Shown here: piece after piece, positions 38,046 through 47,031 of the stretch
How the letters are laid out: each line of letters begins with the position of its first letter
How positions within the stretch are numbered: the stretch's first letter is position 1
Assembly (NCBI RefSeq): GCF_963678225.1
Contig: NZ_OY782764.1
Coordinates: forward strand, 2,919,001-2,983,000
DNA from: an uncultured Cohaesibacter sp.
Lineage (GTDB): Bacteria > Pseudomonadota > Alphaproteobacteria > Rhizobiales > Cohaesibacteraceae
Length of the DNA: 64,000 nucleotides
Reading direction: 5' to 3'
Program-made: the position numbers and the translations under genes
Notes under the pieces: model-generated
Seen by the model: the letters and a program-made list of their open reading frames with translations, nothing else
What the model was told of the DNA's origin: nothing
Database searches by the model: none

Positions 38046-38202
38046 GCTCGCCCTTGTCCTAAAAGTGTCAGACGAGCGTGCTATACCTGTCTGCACCGCT
38101 CCTTATGCAGAATTACCGGCTGAGGAGTGTTGTCCAGTATGACTTCCAACCTATTGAATTATAGAGAAGATTGAAGAAATTTGCGGGTTCGCGCATTGCT
38201 GC

Positions 38203-38220
38203 CTGTCATCAAATTTTCAT
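38203..38220 (+). promoter_or_regulatory. Candidate Pho box upstream of ugpB
   Basis: CTGTCAT-N4-TTTTCAT: two 7-bp direct repeats at 11-bp spacing, the first matching the PhoB consensus CTGTCAT exactly and the second at five of seven positions. It lies 80 bases before the ugpB start. The ugp operon is a classical PhoB target in enterobacteria and rhizobia, which supports the reading. Confidence 0.6.
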
Positions 38221-38300
38221 TCTGGCGTACAAAAGCTGTTATATTGCTATTGTAATTGCTCCTTGTAATTTACTGCAATTTTAGTTGCAAGGAGAGTCCT

Positions 38301-39569
38301 TTGACCCGCAATTTCATTAAACTGGCCGGAGCAAGCCTGATCGTTCTCGTCGGTTCAGCCCATATTACCATGGCCGCCACCACCGTCACTTTCTGGCACA
38401 GTTTCAATCCGGAAAAACCAAACGGCCAGGCCCTTGAAAAGATCATTGATAATTTCGAAGCCGCCAATCCCGGCGTCGAAATCAAGCCCGAATTCATCGG
38501 CAACTATAACGACATCGTGGCCAAACTGCAGGCTGCCATTCCAGCCCATCGCGAGCCTGATGCTGTAATCATGGAAGTGACACGCTATGGTCTTTTCGCT
38601 GACCGTGGTGTGCTGACGGACCTTACTGACTATGTGAATAATGATCCGCTCAAAGAGGATCTGTTCGGCTTTGCCCGCGAGGTTGGCGTCTTTGAAGGCA
38701 AGAATTATATCGTGCCCTTCAACTCCTCCACGCCCGTGCTTTATTACAACAAAGGCATTTTCGAGCGCGCCGGCATCACTGGAGAGCCTACTCTGAAAAC
38801 CTATGATGATCTGCTCAAGGTTTCCAAACAGATCACCGACAAGCTCGGCGATGATGGCATCACCGGCATTGTTGCTCCGGGCCAGTTTGCCCGCTGGGGG
38901 CTGGTCATGGACAATGACAGCGACCTCATCGATTCCAAAACCGGCGAAATCCTGCTTGATTCTGCCAATACCATCGAAGCCTATCAGTGGATGGCCTCTC
39001 TGGTACATGAGTATCATGTCGCCTCGCCAGATGGTGTGACCGACGAGAAAAAAGGCGGTCGCGACGCTTTTCTGTCCGGCAAGGTCGGCATCATGATGAA
39101 TTCCACCGGCAACTATGTGCGGTCTAAGAAGGCCCTTGGAGATGATCTGGGCGTGCTCCCGATGCCATGCAACAAGGTCTGCTCTGTACCAATCGGCGGT
39201 GCCGGTATCGGCATTCTTTCTACTGCCGAGCAGGATGTGAAAGACGCAGCTTACAAATTCATCAGCTTTGCGGCGTCTCCCGAATCCAACGCCATCTGGT
39301 TCTCCGGTACCGGCTATATGCCGATTAACAAGCACACGGCAGAGCAGAATCTGGCCAAAGAAGCTCTGGACAAGCAACCCGGTATCGATATTGCGATCAA
39401 CCAGCTCGACTTTGCCCGTGGTCGTCCGCGTCCGCCGGTGGTTACCTGGATGCGTGCCAGCGAATATGGCCTCTGGGAAGCCATGGCTCTGGGTCAGCGC
39501 GACGTCAAGGACGTCCTCTCTGAATTCGCGACCAAGACCCGCGAAGAAGCGGCCCGTCTGGCCAAGTAA
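38301..39569 (+). CDS. ugpB: Glycerol-3-phosphate ABC transporter binding protein
   Basis: Periplasmic binding protein, 422 residues, signal peptide ending near ITMAATTV. Mature part has UgpB features: TFWHSF at the start, NSSTPVLYYNKGIFERAG, MNSTGNYV, and the late motif QLDFARGRPRPPVVTW. It binds sn-glycerol-3-phosphate or glycerophosphodiesters. Start is a TTG with AAGGAG 8 bases upstream; the longer frame from 38256 has no SD. First gene of ugpBAEQC. Assignment as UgpB rests partly on the adjoining ugpQ and the Pho box; a general sugar-binding role is the alternative. Confidence 0.85.
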   Translation: MTRNFIKLAGASLIVLVGSAHITMAATTVTFWHSFNPEKPNGQALEKIIDNFEAANPGVEIKPEFIGNYNDIVAKLQAAIPAHREPDAVIMEVTRYGLFADRGVLTDLTDYVNNDPLKEDLFGFAREVGVFEGKNYIVPFNSSTPVLYYNKGIFERAGITGEPTLKTYDDLLKVSKQITDKLGDDGITGIVAPGQFARWGLVMDNDSDLIDSKTGEILLDSANTIEAYQWMASLVHEYHVASPDGVTDEKKGGRDAFLSGKVGIMMNSTGNYVRSKKALGDDLGVLPMPCNKVCSVPIGGAGIGILSTAEQDVKDAAYKFISFAASPESNAIWFSGTGYMPINKHTAEQNLAKEALDKQPGIDIAINQLDFARGRPRPPVVTWMRASEYGLWEAMALGQRDVKDVLSEFATKTREEAARLAK

Positions 39570-39652
39570 GGTTCCATAGTCTCTGAGTGTCTTACAGGGC
39601 GGGGGCTGCATGCAGTCCCCGCCGCAAGACCCATCTGCAACAGGTTGCCTCC

Positions 39653-40522
39653 ATGGCCCGCAAGTTCTTGCCCTATTTCTACATTCTGCCGCTTTTGGCT
39701 TTCATTGCGGTTTTCACCTATATCCCGATTGCTACGAGCATCAATCTCAGCTTTCGTGAATGGGATTTCATGTCTGCCACCAAGCCCTTTGTCGGGCTTG
39801 AGAATTATCAGCTGCTGCTGACCTCAACCGAGTTCTGGAACTCGGTGAAGATAACGGCGATTTTTGCCATCATCTCCGTGCCTTTGCGTCTGGCGTTGGC
39901 ATTGATGGCCGCCAGTTTCCTGACATCGGAGAAATTCGCTCCGCGTATGTTGCGTGGCGCATTCTTTTTGCCTTCGGTCACGTCCACAGTGTCAATCGCC
40001 GTCGTCTTTTCGTGGGTTTTCTCCACCGACTATGGAGTCGCCAACGCGCTGCTCAAGCATATCGGCGTGGGCAAGATCCCGTGGATGCAAGACCCGCAGT
40101 TGGCGCTGTTGGTGCTAATCCTGGTCAACACCTGGAAGCAGATCGGCTATGACATCGTCATCTATATTGCCGGTCTACAGGCGATCCCGCAGGAGCTTTA
40201 CGATGCCGCCGCCGTGGATGGCGGGCGCCGTTTTCATGTCTTTCGCCGCGTCACCATGCCTCTGGTGATGCCAACCACCTACTTTCTGCTGGTTATCTCC
40301 GTTATCGAGGCGTTTCAGGTCTTTACCATCGTCAATGTGATGACCCACGGCGGCCCTGCAAGCGCAACGGACATGCTGGTCAATATGCTGTATCGCGTCG
40401 GCTTTACCTTGTTCGATATCGGGACGGGCTCTGCACTGGCCGTGTTGCTGTTTATTCTGCTGATCGCTCTGTCTCTCATCAAATCCCGCGTGATTGGCCG
40501 GAAGGTGCATTATGAAGCTTGA
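39653..40522 (+). CDS. ugpA: Glycerol-3-phosphate ABC transporter permease UgpA
   Basis: 289 residues, six predicted helices, beginning FLPYFYILPLLAFIAVF. The coupling loop is YDAAAVDGGRRFHVFRRV. The ATG at 39653 has CAGG upstream; a longer frame to 39587 crosses the intergenic GC-rich stretch and is rejected. It ends 11 bases inside the next gene, so ugpA and ugpE are translationally coupled. Confidence 0.88.
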   Translation: MARKFLPYFYILPLLAFIAVFTYIPIATSINLSFREWDFMSATKPFVGLENYQLLLTSTEFWNSVKITAIFAIISVPLRLALALMAASFLTSEKFAPRMLRGAFFLPSVTSTVSIAVVFSWVFSTDYGVANALLKHIGVGKIPWMQDPQLALLVLILVNTWKQIGYDIVIYIAGLQAIPQELYDAAAVDGGRRFHVFRRVTMPLVMPTTYFLLVISVIEAFQVFTIVNVMTHGGPASATDMLVNMLYRVGFTLFDIGTGSALAVLLFILLIALSLIKSRVIGRKVHYEA

Positions 40523-41321
40523 AAATCCCGTTCAGTCCCTATTTGCGCTTTTCTTCGGATTGCTGTTTCTTTCGCCAGCGCTCTATTCCATCTGGCTGTC
40601 TTTCCAGACGGCCGATGCCTACTATACCGGTGGGCTGGAATTCACCGTCGATAACTATGGGCGCGCCGTGGGGCAATATCATTTTGCTCGCTATCTGCTC
40701 AATAGCGTCATCGTGTCGGGCATCGTCACTGTGGGTGGTATTTCCATTGCCACGCTGGCCGCCTATGCCTTTGCGCGCTTTCGGTTTCGCGGTGGCGATC
40801 TGCTGTTCGGCGCTGTGGTGGCCACCCTGATGATCCCCAGTCATATCAGCCTCATCCCCAATTACCTCACATTGGCCAAGGTGGGGCTGCTGGATAGCTA
40901 TGCCGGTCTTATTCTGCCAGCCATGGCGAGCGCCTTTGCGACCTTCTTTCTGCGGCAATATATTCGCGGCATTCCCCGTTCGCTCGATGAAGCTGCCTAT
41001 ATGGATGGCGCAACATCCCTGCAGGTGCTCTGGCGTGTGATTGTTCCCTTGTCCAGACCAGCCATCCTGTCCATGGCGCTCTATATCTTTATCGGCGAAT
41101 GGAACAGCTATATCTGGCCACTTGTCGCCATTGGCAAGGATGATCTCTACACGCTGCAGGTGGGGTTGGCTCGGCTCTATCGCATCAATCCCGGCGAAGG
41201 GGTGATCGACTGGCCCCTTGTTATGGCCGCTTCCACCATTTCCATTCTGCCAGTTCTGCTCGGCTTTGCCCTTGTCGAACGCCATCTGGTCCGCGGGATC
41301 ACGATGGGAGCCGTAAAATGA
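40512..41321 (+). CDS. ugpE: Glycerol-3-phosphate ABC transporter permease UgpE
   Basis: 269 residues, six predicted helices, with coupling loop DEAAYMDGATSLQVLW and C-terminal ending VRGITMGAVK typical of MalG/UgpE proteins. The ATG lies within the last codons of ugpA behind GGAAGG. Its stop overlaps the start of ugpQ by the ATGA arrangement. Confidence 0.88.
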   Translation: MKLENPVQSLFALFFGLLFLSPALYSIWLSFQTADAYYTGGLEFTVDNYGRAVGQYHFARYLLNSVIVSGIVTVGGISIATLAAYAFARFRFRGGDLLFGAVVATLMIPSHISLIPNYLTLAKVGLLDSYAGLILPAMASAFATFFLRQYIRGIPRSLDEAAYMDGATSLQVLWRVIVPLSRPAILSMALYIFIGEWNSYIWPLVAIGKDDLYTLQVGLARLYRINPGEGVIDWPLVMAASTISILPVLLGFALVERHLVRGITMGAVK

Positions 41322-42121
41322 CGAACCCGATCAGCCGGGCTCATGAGATAATAGTTGAAGGAAAGAAAGACATGACGCGTATTGCATCCCATCGTGGCGG
41401 CACGCTTGAATATGGCGACAGCACTCTGGCGGGCTTCACGGCCACTGCGGCCATGGCCGTGGAAGAGGTAGAGTTTGACGTCCACCCCACAAAGGATGGC
41501 GACATCATCGTGCATCATGATGCCACGCTGGACCGCACAACCGATACGGCAGGGGCCATTGCCGACTTGCCCACGCGCGAGGTTCTCTCGGCGGTCATCA
41601 ATTTCAGCCATAACAGTCGCCCGATCCTGCTGCAGGAGCTGTGTGAAATCTTCGACGACAGTTCTGTGGTCTTCCGCTGTGAATTCAAGCCCGGCGCTGA
41701 CGGGAAGCCTTATCAGGGCTTTGTGCCCCGCGTAATGGAGTTGCTGGCTAGGGAAGACATGCTGCGCACGGCCAATTTCTCGTCCTTTCTGCTGGACTAT
41801 CTGGACGAGATCGCCGAGCATACCGACCGGCCTCGTCTCTGGCTTGTGAGTCCGGCCGTTTTGACCCAACTGGGAGAGAAAGGCGTGCTGGATATGGCCC
41901 GCGCGCGGGACATTTCCGAGATTGGAGTGCATATCGACAAGGCGAGCCCCACATTGATGGCGGCCACGCAGGATGCCGGTCTGGCCTTTGGCTGCTGGGC
42001 TGCGCATACGACACCACAAATCAGCAAGGCGATTTCAATGGGGGTAAAAATTTTCACCACGGACCGGCCGAGTCTTGCGGTCGCCATTCGCAACCAGATG
42101 CGGGAAGGAACAGGCCAATGA
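41318..42121 (+). CDS. ugpQ: Glycerophosphodiester phosphodiesterase
   Basis: Hydrolyses imported glycerophosphodiesters to glycerol-3-phosphate and an alcohol in the cytoplasm. The 267-residue protein has the GDPD signature: SHRGG (with His and Arg for the metal site), EEVEFDVHPTKDG giving the Glu/Asp pair, and HHDATLDRTTD. The start at 41318 overlaps ugpE in an ATGA; a second ATG at 41372 with AAGGA is an alternative that would drop 18 residues. Location between ugpE and ugpC is a strong argument for the substrate of the whole transporter. Confidence 0.92.
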   Translation: MTNPISRAHEIIVEGKKDMTRIASHRGGTLEYGDSTLAGFTATAAMAVEEVEFDVHPTKDGDIIVHHDATLDRTTDTAGAIADLPTREVLSAVINFSHNSRPILLQELCEIFDDSSVVFRCEFKPGADGKPYQGFVPRVMELLAREDMLRTANFSSFLLDYLDEIAEHTDRPRLWLVSPAVLTQLGEKGVLDMARARDISEIGVHIDKASPTLMAATQDAGLAFGCWAAHTTPQISKAISMGVKIFTTDRPSLAVAIRNQMREGTGQ

Positions 42122-43146
42122 GCTCGATTTCTCTAAGGGCCATAAACAAGTCTTATGATGGCGCCACCCCTGTTCTCCATGACGTGTCCATGGATATCGA
42201 GGATGGCGAGTTCATCGTCATCGTTGGTCCGTCCGGCTGTGGCAAGTCCACGTTACTGCGGCTGATCGCCGGGCTGGAACAGTGTCAGGACGGGGAAATC
42301 CTGATCGCGGGGGAGCGAGCCAACGAGCAATTGCCCCAGCATCGCGATATCGCCATGATTTTCCAGAATTACGCGCTCTATCCGCATCTGACCGTGCGCG
42401 AAAATATTGCCTTCGGGCTGGAGCTGCGCAAGGTGCCCAAAAAGGAGCGTAACGCCCGCGCTCTTGAAGTGGCTCGCACCCTTCAGCTTGAGCCTTATCT
42501 GGATCGTAAGCCGGGCGCCTTGTCCGGCGGTCAACGCCAGCGTGTCGCCATGGGGCGTGCCATTGCACGCAATACCTCCACCTTCCTCATGGACGAGCCG
42601 CTTTCCAACCTGGACAACGCCCTGCGCGTGGCGATGCGCACCGAGATCAAGGCTCTACACCGCCAGCTCGGTGCGACGATCATCTATGTGACCCATGACC
42701 AGACCGAAGCGCTATCTCTAGCTGACCGGATTGCTGTGATGAAGGATGGTTATTTGCAGCAGTTCGACACCCCCGAGGCCATTTATGACCAGCCTGCAAA
42801 CCAGTTTGTGGCGAGCTTTTTAGGGATGCCGCCCATGAATTTTCTACCCGCTGACAAGGTGCCTTTCTGGAAAGGAAGCGCGGATATCGAGATCGGTTTG
42901 CGCCCAGAGGCGCTTTCCATCAACCCTGATGGGGCCGGGGGATGTTGTCTGCCAGGCAGGATAGCGCTTTCTGAAATGACAGGCTCGGATGTAATCCTTC
43001 ATTGCGATACCGATGCCGGGCGTCTGACCTTGATTGAAGAACGCACGAGCCTGATCAAGGGCGGCGGCGATGTGCTGATCAATGTGGATCTTGATCGTGC
43101 CCATTATTTCTCCAAGGCTGACGGAGGGCGGATCAATCCCGCTTAA
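42118..43146 (+). CDS. ugpC: Glycerol-3-phosphate ABC transporter ATPase UgpC
   Basis: 342 residues: Walker A GPSGCGKST (37-45), Q-loop in IFQNYALYPH, signature LSGGQRQR, Walker B FLMDEPLSNLD, switch VTHDQTEA, then a shorter C-terminal OB region than in the other two ATPases of the window. ATGA overlap with ugpQ. Last gene of the operon; 115 bp then separate it from the RpiR-type regulator. Confidence 0.91.
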   Translation: MSSISLRAINKSYDGATPVLHDVSMDIEDGEFIVIVGPSGCGKSTLLRLIAGLEQCQDGEILIAGERANEQLPQHRDIAMIFQNYALYPHLTVRENIAFGLELRKVPKKERNARALEVARTLQLEPYLDRKPGALSGGQRQRVAMGRAIARNTSTFLMDEPLSNLDNALRVAMRTEIKALHRQLGATIIYVTHDQTEALSLADRIAVMKDGYLQQFDTPEAIYDQPANQFVASFLGMPPMNFLPADKVPFWKGSADIEIGLRPEALSINPDGAGGCCLPGRIALSEMTGSDVILHCDTDAGRLTLIEERTSLIKGGGDVLINVDLDRAHYFSKADGGRINPA

Positions 43147-43261
43147 CGGGCTTGCGCTTACCACTGGCGATGGGGCATGAAGAAAGAAGGCGTTATCGCG
43201 CCAGCGACATGGGGCGGTGGCAAGGGCGCGATAATACGGACTGAGATGGTTTGGATTTTCA

Positions 43262-44143
43262 ATGAGCAATAACACGGCAATGCCAATCTTTCTGGGCGAT
43301 CTCATAAAGCAGAATTCAGCCAAGCTGACTGAAGCTGATACACGTATTCTAGACGTGCTGATGGGTGATCCAGTTCGCGCCGCTATGGAAAATGGCAAGG
43401 AAGTTTCCTCGCGGGCGGGCGTCCATCCAACCTCGGCAGTGCGTCTTGCACGCCGGTTGGGCTTCAAGGGCTATCCTGAGTTCCGCGCCTTTTTGCAAAC
43501 AAATCTGATCGAGCGGGGCGATGATTTCCAGCATGCTTCAGCGCGTATGGCGGCTCGTCTGGTCAAGGCCGAAGAAACGGGCCTGCTGGCGTCCATGCTG
43601 GATGGAGAAATTGCCGCGCTGGAGCAGGTTCGGAACAGTGTGACTGATGCGGAAATCCGTGCCTTTTCGCTGAGTTTGAGTAAAGCAAGACGCATCTATA
43701 TTTTCGGTACGGGTCACGCCGAAGCCCTGTCACACCTTATCGCTCGGCGCCTGATGCGCTCAGGCTATGCCGCCGAGGACCTTTCCAGCCAGTTGCATTT
43801 GCTACCGGAAAAACTGGCAGCTCTGACGGAGAGGGACGTGGTCTGGCTCAATTGCTTCCGCAAACCCTCCAGCGTGCTGCTGGATGTCCGGCGGATCGCG
43901 GAGAGCTGCGGCGCTCGGGTTCTGGCTTTGACCGATCTTTCGGGCGCACGGATTGATCCCGCTCCCCATGTGCATATAGCCGCCTCACGCGGCGAGGCCG
44001 GCCAGCCGCAATCCCTCGTCGTGCCGATGACCATAGCCAATGCCGTCATTCTGGATTTGGCTGCGATTGATGAAGACAAGACCATGCGCTCTCTGGAAGA
44101 CTTCAAGAGTCTGCGGTCCGATCTCGGCAACAGTTTTCAATAA
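43262..44143 (+). CDS. RpiR/MurR-family transcriptional regulator
   Basis: 293 residues: N-terminal helix-turn-helix (about 10-80, including EVSSRAGVHPTSAVRLARRLGF split over the recognition helix) and a C-terminal SIS phosphosugar-binding domain (about 125-260, with IYIFGTGHAEALSHL). SIS ligands are phosphorylated sugars. It follows ugpC in the same direction and may be cotranscribed; glycerol-3-phosphate or a sugar phosphate as effector is inference. A hairpin with a bulged stem at 44170-44207 follows, without T tract. Confidence 0.9.
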   Translation: MSNNTAMPIFLGDLIKQNSAKLTEADTRILDVLMGDPVRAAMENGKEVSSRAGVHPTSAVRLARRLGFKGYPEFRAFLQTNLIERGDDFQHASARMAARLVKAEETGLLASMLDGEIAALEQVRNSVTDAEIRAFSLSLSKARRIYIFGTGHAEALSHLIARRLMRSGYAAEDLSSQLHLLPEKLAALTERDVVWLNCFRKPSSVLLDVRRIAESCGARVLALTDLSGARIDPAPHVHIAASRGEAGQPQSLVVPMTIANAVILDLAAIDEDKTMRSLEDFKSLRSDLGNSFQ

Positions 44144-44305
44144 ATCGATGTGAATTACCTCTATCGAGTCCGATGGGAGGCCATTTTACCCATTGAAATG
44201 GCATCGGTTAGCCGTGGGGCGGACGGCAAATAGGGGGAGTTTGCTCTTTATTGCTTGGAAAAAATCAAGAAATCAGATATATATCGAAAAAGTGAGGTAA
44301 GTGGG

Positions 44306-45226
44306 ATGAGTAAACGATATATGCTGATTACGCCGGAAAACGGAATAGACATTCTCAAAAGTCTGGCCGCTCCTGCGCGACTGTCCATTCTTACTCTGCT
44401 CAACAAGCAGGGGCCGATGAATGTTAATGACATAGCCGATGTGCTTGGGCTGCCCCAATCGTCCACTTCTACTCACGTGAATTCCCTTGAAAAAGCAGGC
44501 CTCATCGAGACCGAGAGCCAGAAGGCCAAAAAGGGGAGCCAGAAAATCTGTCGCACCGCCTATGATGAGGTGGTGCTCTCCTTCAAGGAGCCCAAACAGA
44601 CCGATCAGGATCTGATCGAGGTGGCTATGCCGGTCGGGCTCTATTCCGGCTGCAACACGACGGCTCCCTGTGGTCTTTGCTCCAGCGAGGGCATCATTGG
44701 CTTCCTCGATAGTCCTGATACCTTTCATTCGCCAGAGCGTATGAAAGCTGGTTTGCTATGGTTTACAAAGGGATATGTCCGATATCAGTTCCCCAACAAT
44801 GCTCGCATTGCCGGCAAGGAGATCAAGGAGCTGGAACTGGTTCTTGAGCTCTCCTCTGAAGTTCCGGGGACATCGGATGACTGGCCGTCGGATATCAATA
44901 TATCCATCAATGACAAGCTGATAGCTGTTTGGACCGCGCCGGGAGACTATGGAGACCAGCGCGGCAAATATACGCCCGACTGGTGGAAACTGGCGGGTTC
45001 TCAATATGGTCATTTGAAGAGTTTCCGCGTCACGGCTGACGGCACCTATGTCGATGGCATACGCGTTTCCGACATTACGTTGGCTGATCTGGAGCTTGAT
45101 GATCATCGGTCGATCCGGGTGCGGATTGCTGTGCCGGACGAGGCTAAAAACCCTGGAGGGCTCAATATTTTTGGCCGCGGTTTTGGCAATTATGATCAGG
45201 ATATTGTGCTTAGACTAAGGACGTAG
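44306..45226 (+). CDS. ArsR-like regulator with large C-terminal sensor domain
   Basis: 306 residues. Residues 5-85 are a winged helix of ArsR type (LKSLAAPARLSILTLLNKQGPMNVNDIADVL in segments, then PQSSTSTHVNSLEKAGLIE). The remaining 220 residues are mostly predicted beta strand with a Cys cluster (CNTTAPCGLC) and many Trp/Tyr/Asp, suggesting a jelly-roll or carbohydrate-binding-like sensor rather than a metal site. Start ATG 44306 has GAGG upstream; a longer frame to 44255 is rejected. It immediately precedes the GH51 gene, whose promoter holds a strong operator, so arabinose-oligomer sensing is inferred. I do not recognise a named subfamily. Confidence 0.8.
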   Translation: MSKRYMLITPENGIDILKSLAAPARLSILTLLNKQGPMNVNDIADVLGLPQSSTSTHVNSLEKAGLIETESQKAKKGSQKICRTAYDEVVLSFKEPKQTDQDLIEVAMPVGLYSGCNTTAPCGLCSSEGIIGFLDSPDTFHSPERMKAGLLWFTKGYVRYQFPNNARIAGKEIKELELVLELSSEVPGTSDDWPSDINISINDKLIAVWTAPGDYGDQRGKYTPDWWKLAGSQYGHLKSFRVTADGTYVDGIRVSDITLADLELDDHRSIRVRIAVPDEAKNPGGLNIFGRGFGNYDQDIVLRLRT

Positions 45227-45371
45227 CGGCTATTTGTGAATGAGAAGTTAATCAGGAATTTAGATAAATATGGCGCAAGATCAACGTGATAAGCCTTTAA
45301 GTGGTTTTTGAAATCCTGAAATTGCAGAATATATCAGAAAATCGGGTTTTAATTCTCTTTCCAACAACCTG

Positions 45372-45434
45372 TTGACGGTATGTTGCCCCCTCTGTTAGTA
45401 TCATAATTGCTGAACAATATCATGAATTATGATA
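45372..45434 (+). promoter_or_regulatory. Promoter and operator of the arabinofuranosidase operon
   Basis: A -35-like TTGACG (45372-45377) and -10-like TAGTAT (45396-45401) are 18 bases apart. TATCAT at 45399-45404 overlaps the -10, and 19 bases further on lies the perfect inverted repeat TATCAT-N5-ATGATA (45418-45434). The two elements sit on the same DNA face. A repressor bound here would block transcription; the ArsR-like protein upstream is the obvious candidate. Confidence 0.65.
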
Positions 45435-45452
45435 TAATTAGGAGGAGCCAGC

Positions 45453-46958
45453 ATGCGTGCATCAGTCACTGCGCACAAAGAGTTTACCGTCGCCAAAATT
45501 GATCCTCGCTTGTATGGCTCGTTTGTCGAGCATCTGGGCCGTGCTGTTTACAGCGGCATTTATGAGCCCGGCCACGCCAGTGCTGATGAACAGGGCTTCC
45601 GGCGGGATGTGCTGGATCTGGTGAAAGAACTGGATGTGCCCGTTGTACGCTATCCCGGTGGCAATTTCGTTTCAGCCTATAACTGGGAAGATGGCATCGG
45701 CCCCAAGGAGGAGCGCCCCGTAAGACTCGATCTGGCCTGGCACACCGCCGAGAGCAATCAGGTCGGCATTCATGAATTCGCCGATTGGGCTGCCAAGGCT
45801 GAAACCGAGATGATGCTGGCGGTCAATCTGGGTTCACGTGGCCTGGATGAAGCCCGCGCCTTCCTTGAATATGTGAACCATCCGGGCGGGTCTTACTGGT
45901 CAGACCTGCGGCGCCAGAATGGCCGCGAAGAGCCTTGGGGCGTCAAGCTCTGGTGCCTTGGCAACGAAATGGATGGCCCATGGCAGATCGGTCAGAAAAC
46001 CGCCGCCGAATATGGCCGCACCGCGTTTGAAACCGCCAAGGCCATGCGCGCATTCGACAAGGATATCGAGCTGGTCGTTTGCGGCTCTTCCACGCCCAAC
46101 ATGCCTACCTATCCCGAATGGGAATATACCGTGCTCGATTACACCTATGACAGCGTCGACTATATTTCGCTGCATATGTATTTCGAAAATCACGAGCAGA
46201 ATACCAAGAATTTCCTCGCCCGCTCCATGGAGCTGGAAACCTATATCGAGACGATTTCGAGCGTTATCAAAACCATCAAGGCAAAGAAACGCTCCAAGAA
46301 GGACGTCTATATCTCCTTTGATGAGTGGAATGTCTGGTATCATTCCGCAGAGCAGGACAAGCCGGTTCTTGAAGGCAAGCATGGCTGGCCGCATGCCCCG
46401 GCGCTGTTGGAAGACATCTATGACTTTGCCGACGTTCTCGTCGTCGGCTGCATTCTCAACACCTTCATTCGCCGCTCTGATGTGGTCAAGGTCGGGTGCC
46501 TTGCCCAGTTGGTCAATGTGATCGCCCCGATCATGACCGTGGAAGATGGCCCGGCATGGCGCCAAACCACCTTCTATCCGTATCTCTATGCCTCCAAATA
46601 TGGTCGCGGCACTGCGCTGGATCTAGCGGTCGACGTGGAAGCGTATGAAACGGACTTTGCCAAGAATGTGCCATATCTGGATGTGGCTGGCGTTCTGACA
46701 GAGGCCGATGGCGGCCTCAGCTTCTTCCTTGTCAACCGTCATGAAAGCGAAGCACTCGATGTGGAACTATCTCTTGAAGGCTTCGTCCATTCGTCCGTGA
46801 CCATGGATAAGGTGATTGGGGGGTATGCGCTCGACAAGACCAACGGACCGGATGAAGAGCCGGTCGCCCCTGTCGATGGCGAAGGAACCAGCATTGCTGA
46901 TGGCAAGCTGTCGGTGAAGCTGGCCCCGCTCAGCTATCGCATGATCCGGTTGAAATAG
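45453..46958 (+). CDS. abfA: Alpha-L-arabinofuranosidase, GH51
   Basis: Releases terminal alpha-L-arabinofuranose from arabinan or arabinoxylan oligomers in the cytoplasm. The 501-residue protein has the GH51 barrel with acid/base Glu172 in CLGNEMDGPWQ and nucleophile Glu291 in ISFDEWNVWY, the early motif RYPGGNFVSAYNWEDGIGP, and the C-terminal beta domain. The length and absence of a signal peptide are normal for the family. AGGAGG lies 9 bases before the ATG. First gene of a likely operon with the ABC importer that follows. Confidence 0.96.
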   Translation: MRASVTAHKEFTVAKIDPRLYGSFVEHLGRAVYSGIYEPGHASADEQGFRRDVLDLVKELDVPVVRYPGGNFVSAYNWEDGIGPKEERPVRLDLAWHTAESNQVGIHEFADWAAKAETEMMLAVNLGSRGLDEARAFLEYVNHPGGSYWSDLRRQNGREEPWGVKLWCLGNEMDGPWQIGQKTAAEYGRTAFETAKAMRAFDKDIELVVCGSSTPNMPTYPEWEYTVLDYTYDSVDYISLHMYFENHEQNTKNFLARSMELETYIETISSVIKTIKAKKRSKKDVYISFDEWNVWYHSAEQDKPVLEGKHGWPHAPALLEDIYDFADVLVVGCILNTFIRRSDVVKVGCLAQLVNVIAPIMTVEDGPAWRQTTFYPYLYASKYGRGTALDLAVDVEAYETDFAKNVPYLDVAGVLTEADGGLSFFLVNRHESEALDVELSLEGFVHSSVTMDKVIGGYALDKTNGPDEEPVAPVDGEGTSIADGKLSVKLAPLSYRMIRLK

Positions 46959-47031
46959 AGGAGGCGTTTGGCTCCGGCTGCCTGCAAGCCACCCTATGAT
47001 CCATCGAAGCGTTTCGAGAAAAGAGAGACCC

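Noticed and set aside
38355-39611. A 418-codon open frame on the minus strand opposite ugpB
   Set aside because: Antisense of a clear binding-protein gene, no SD, no family features.
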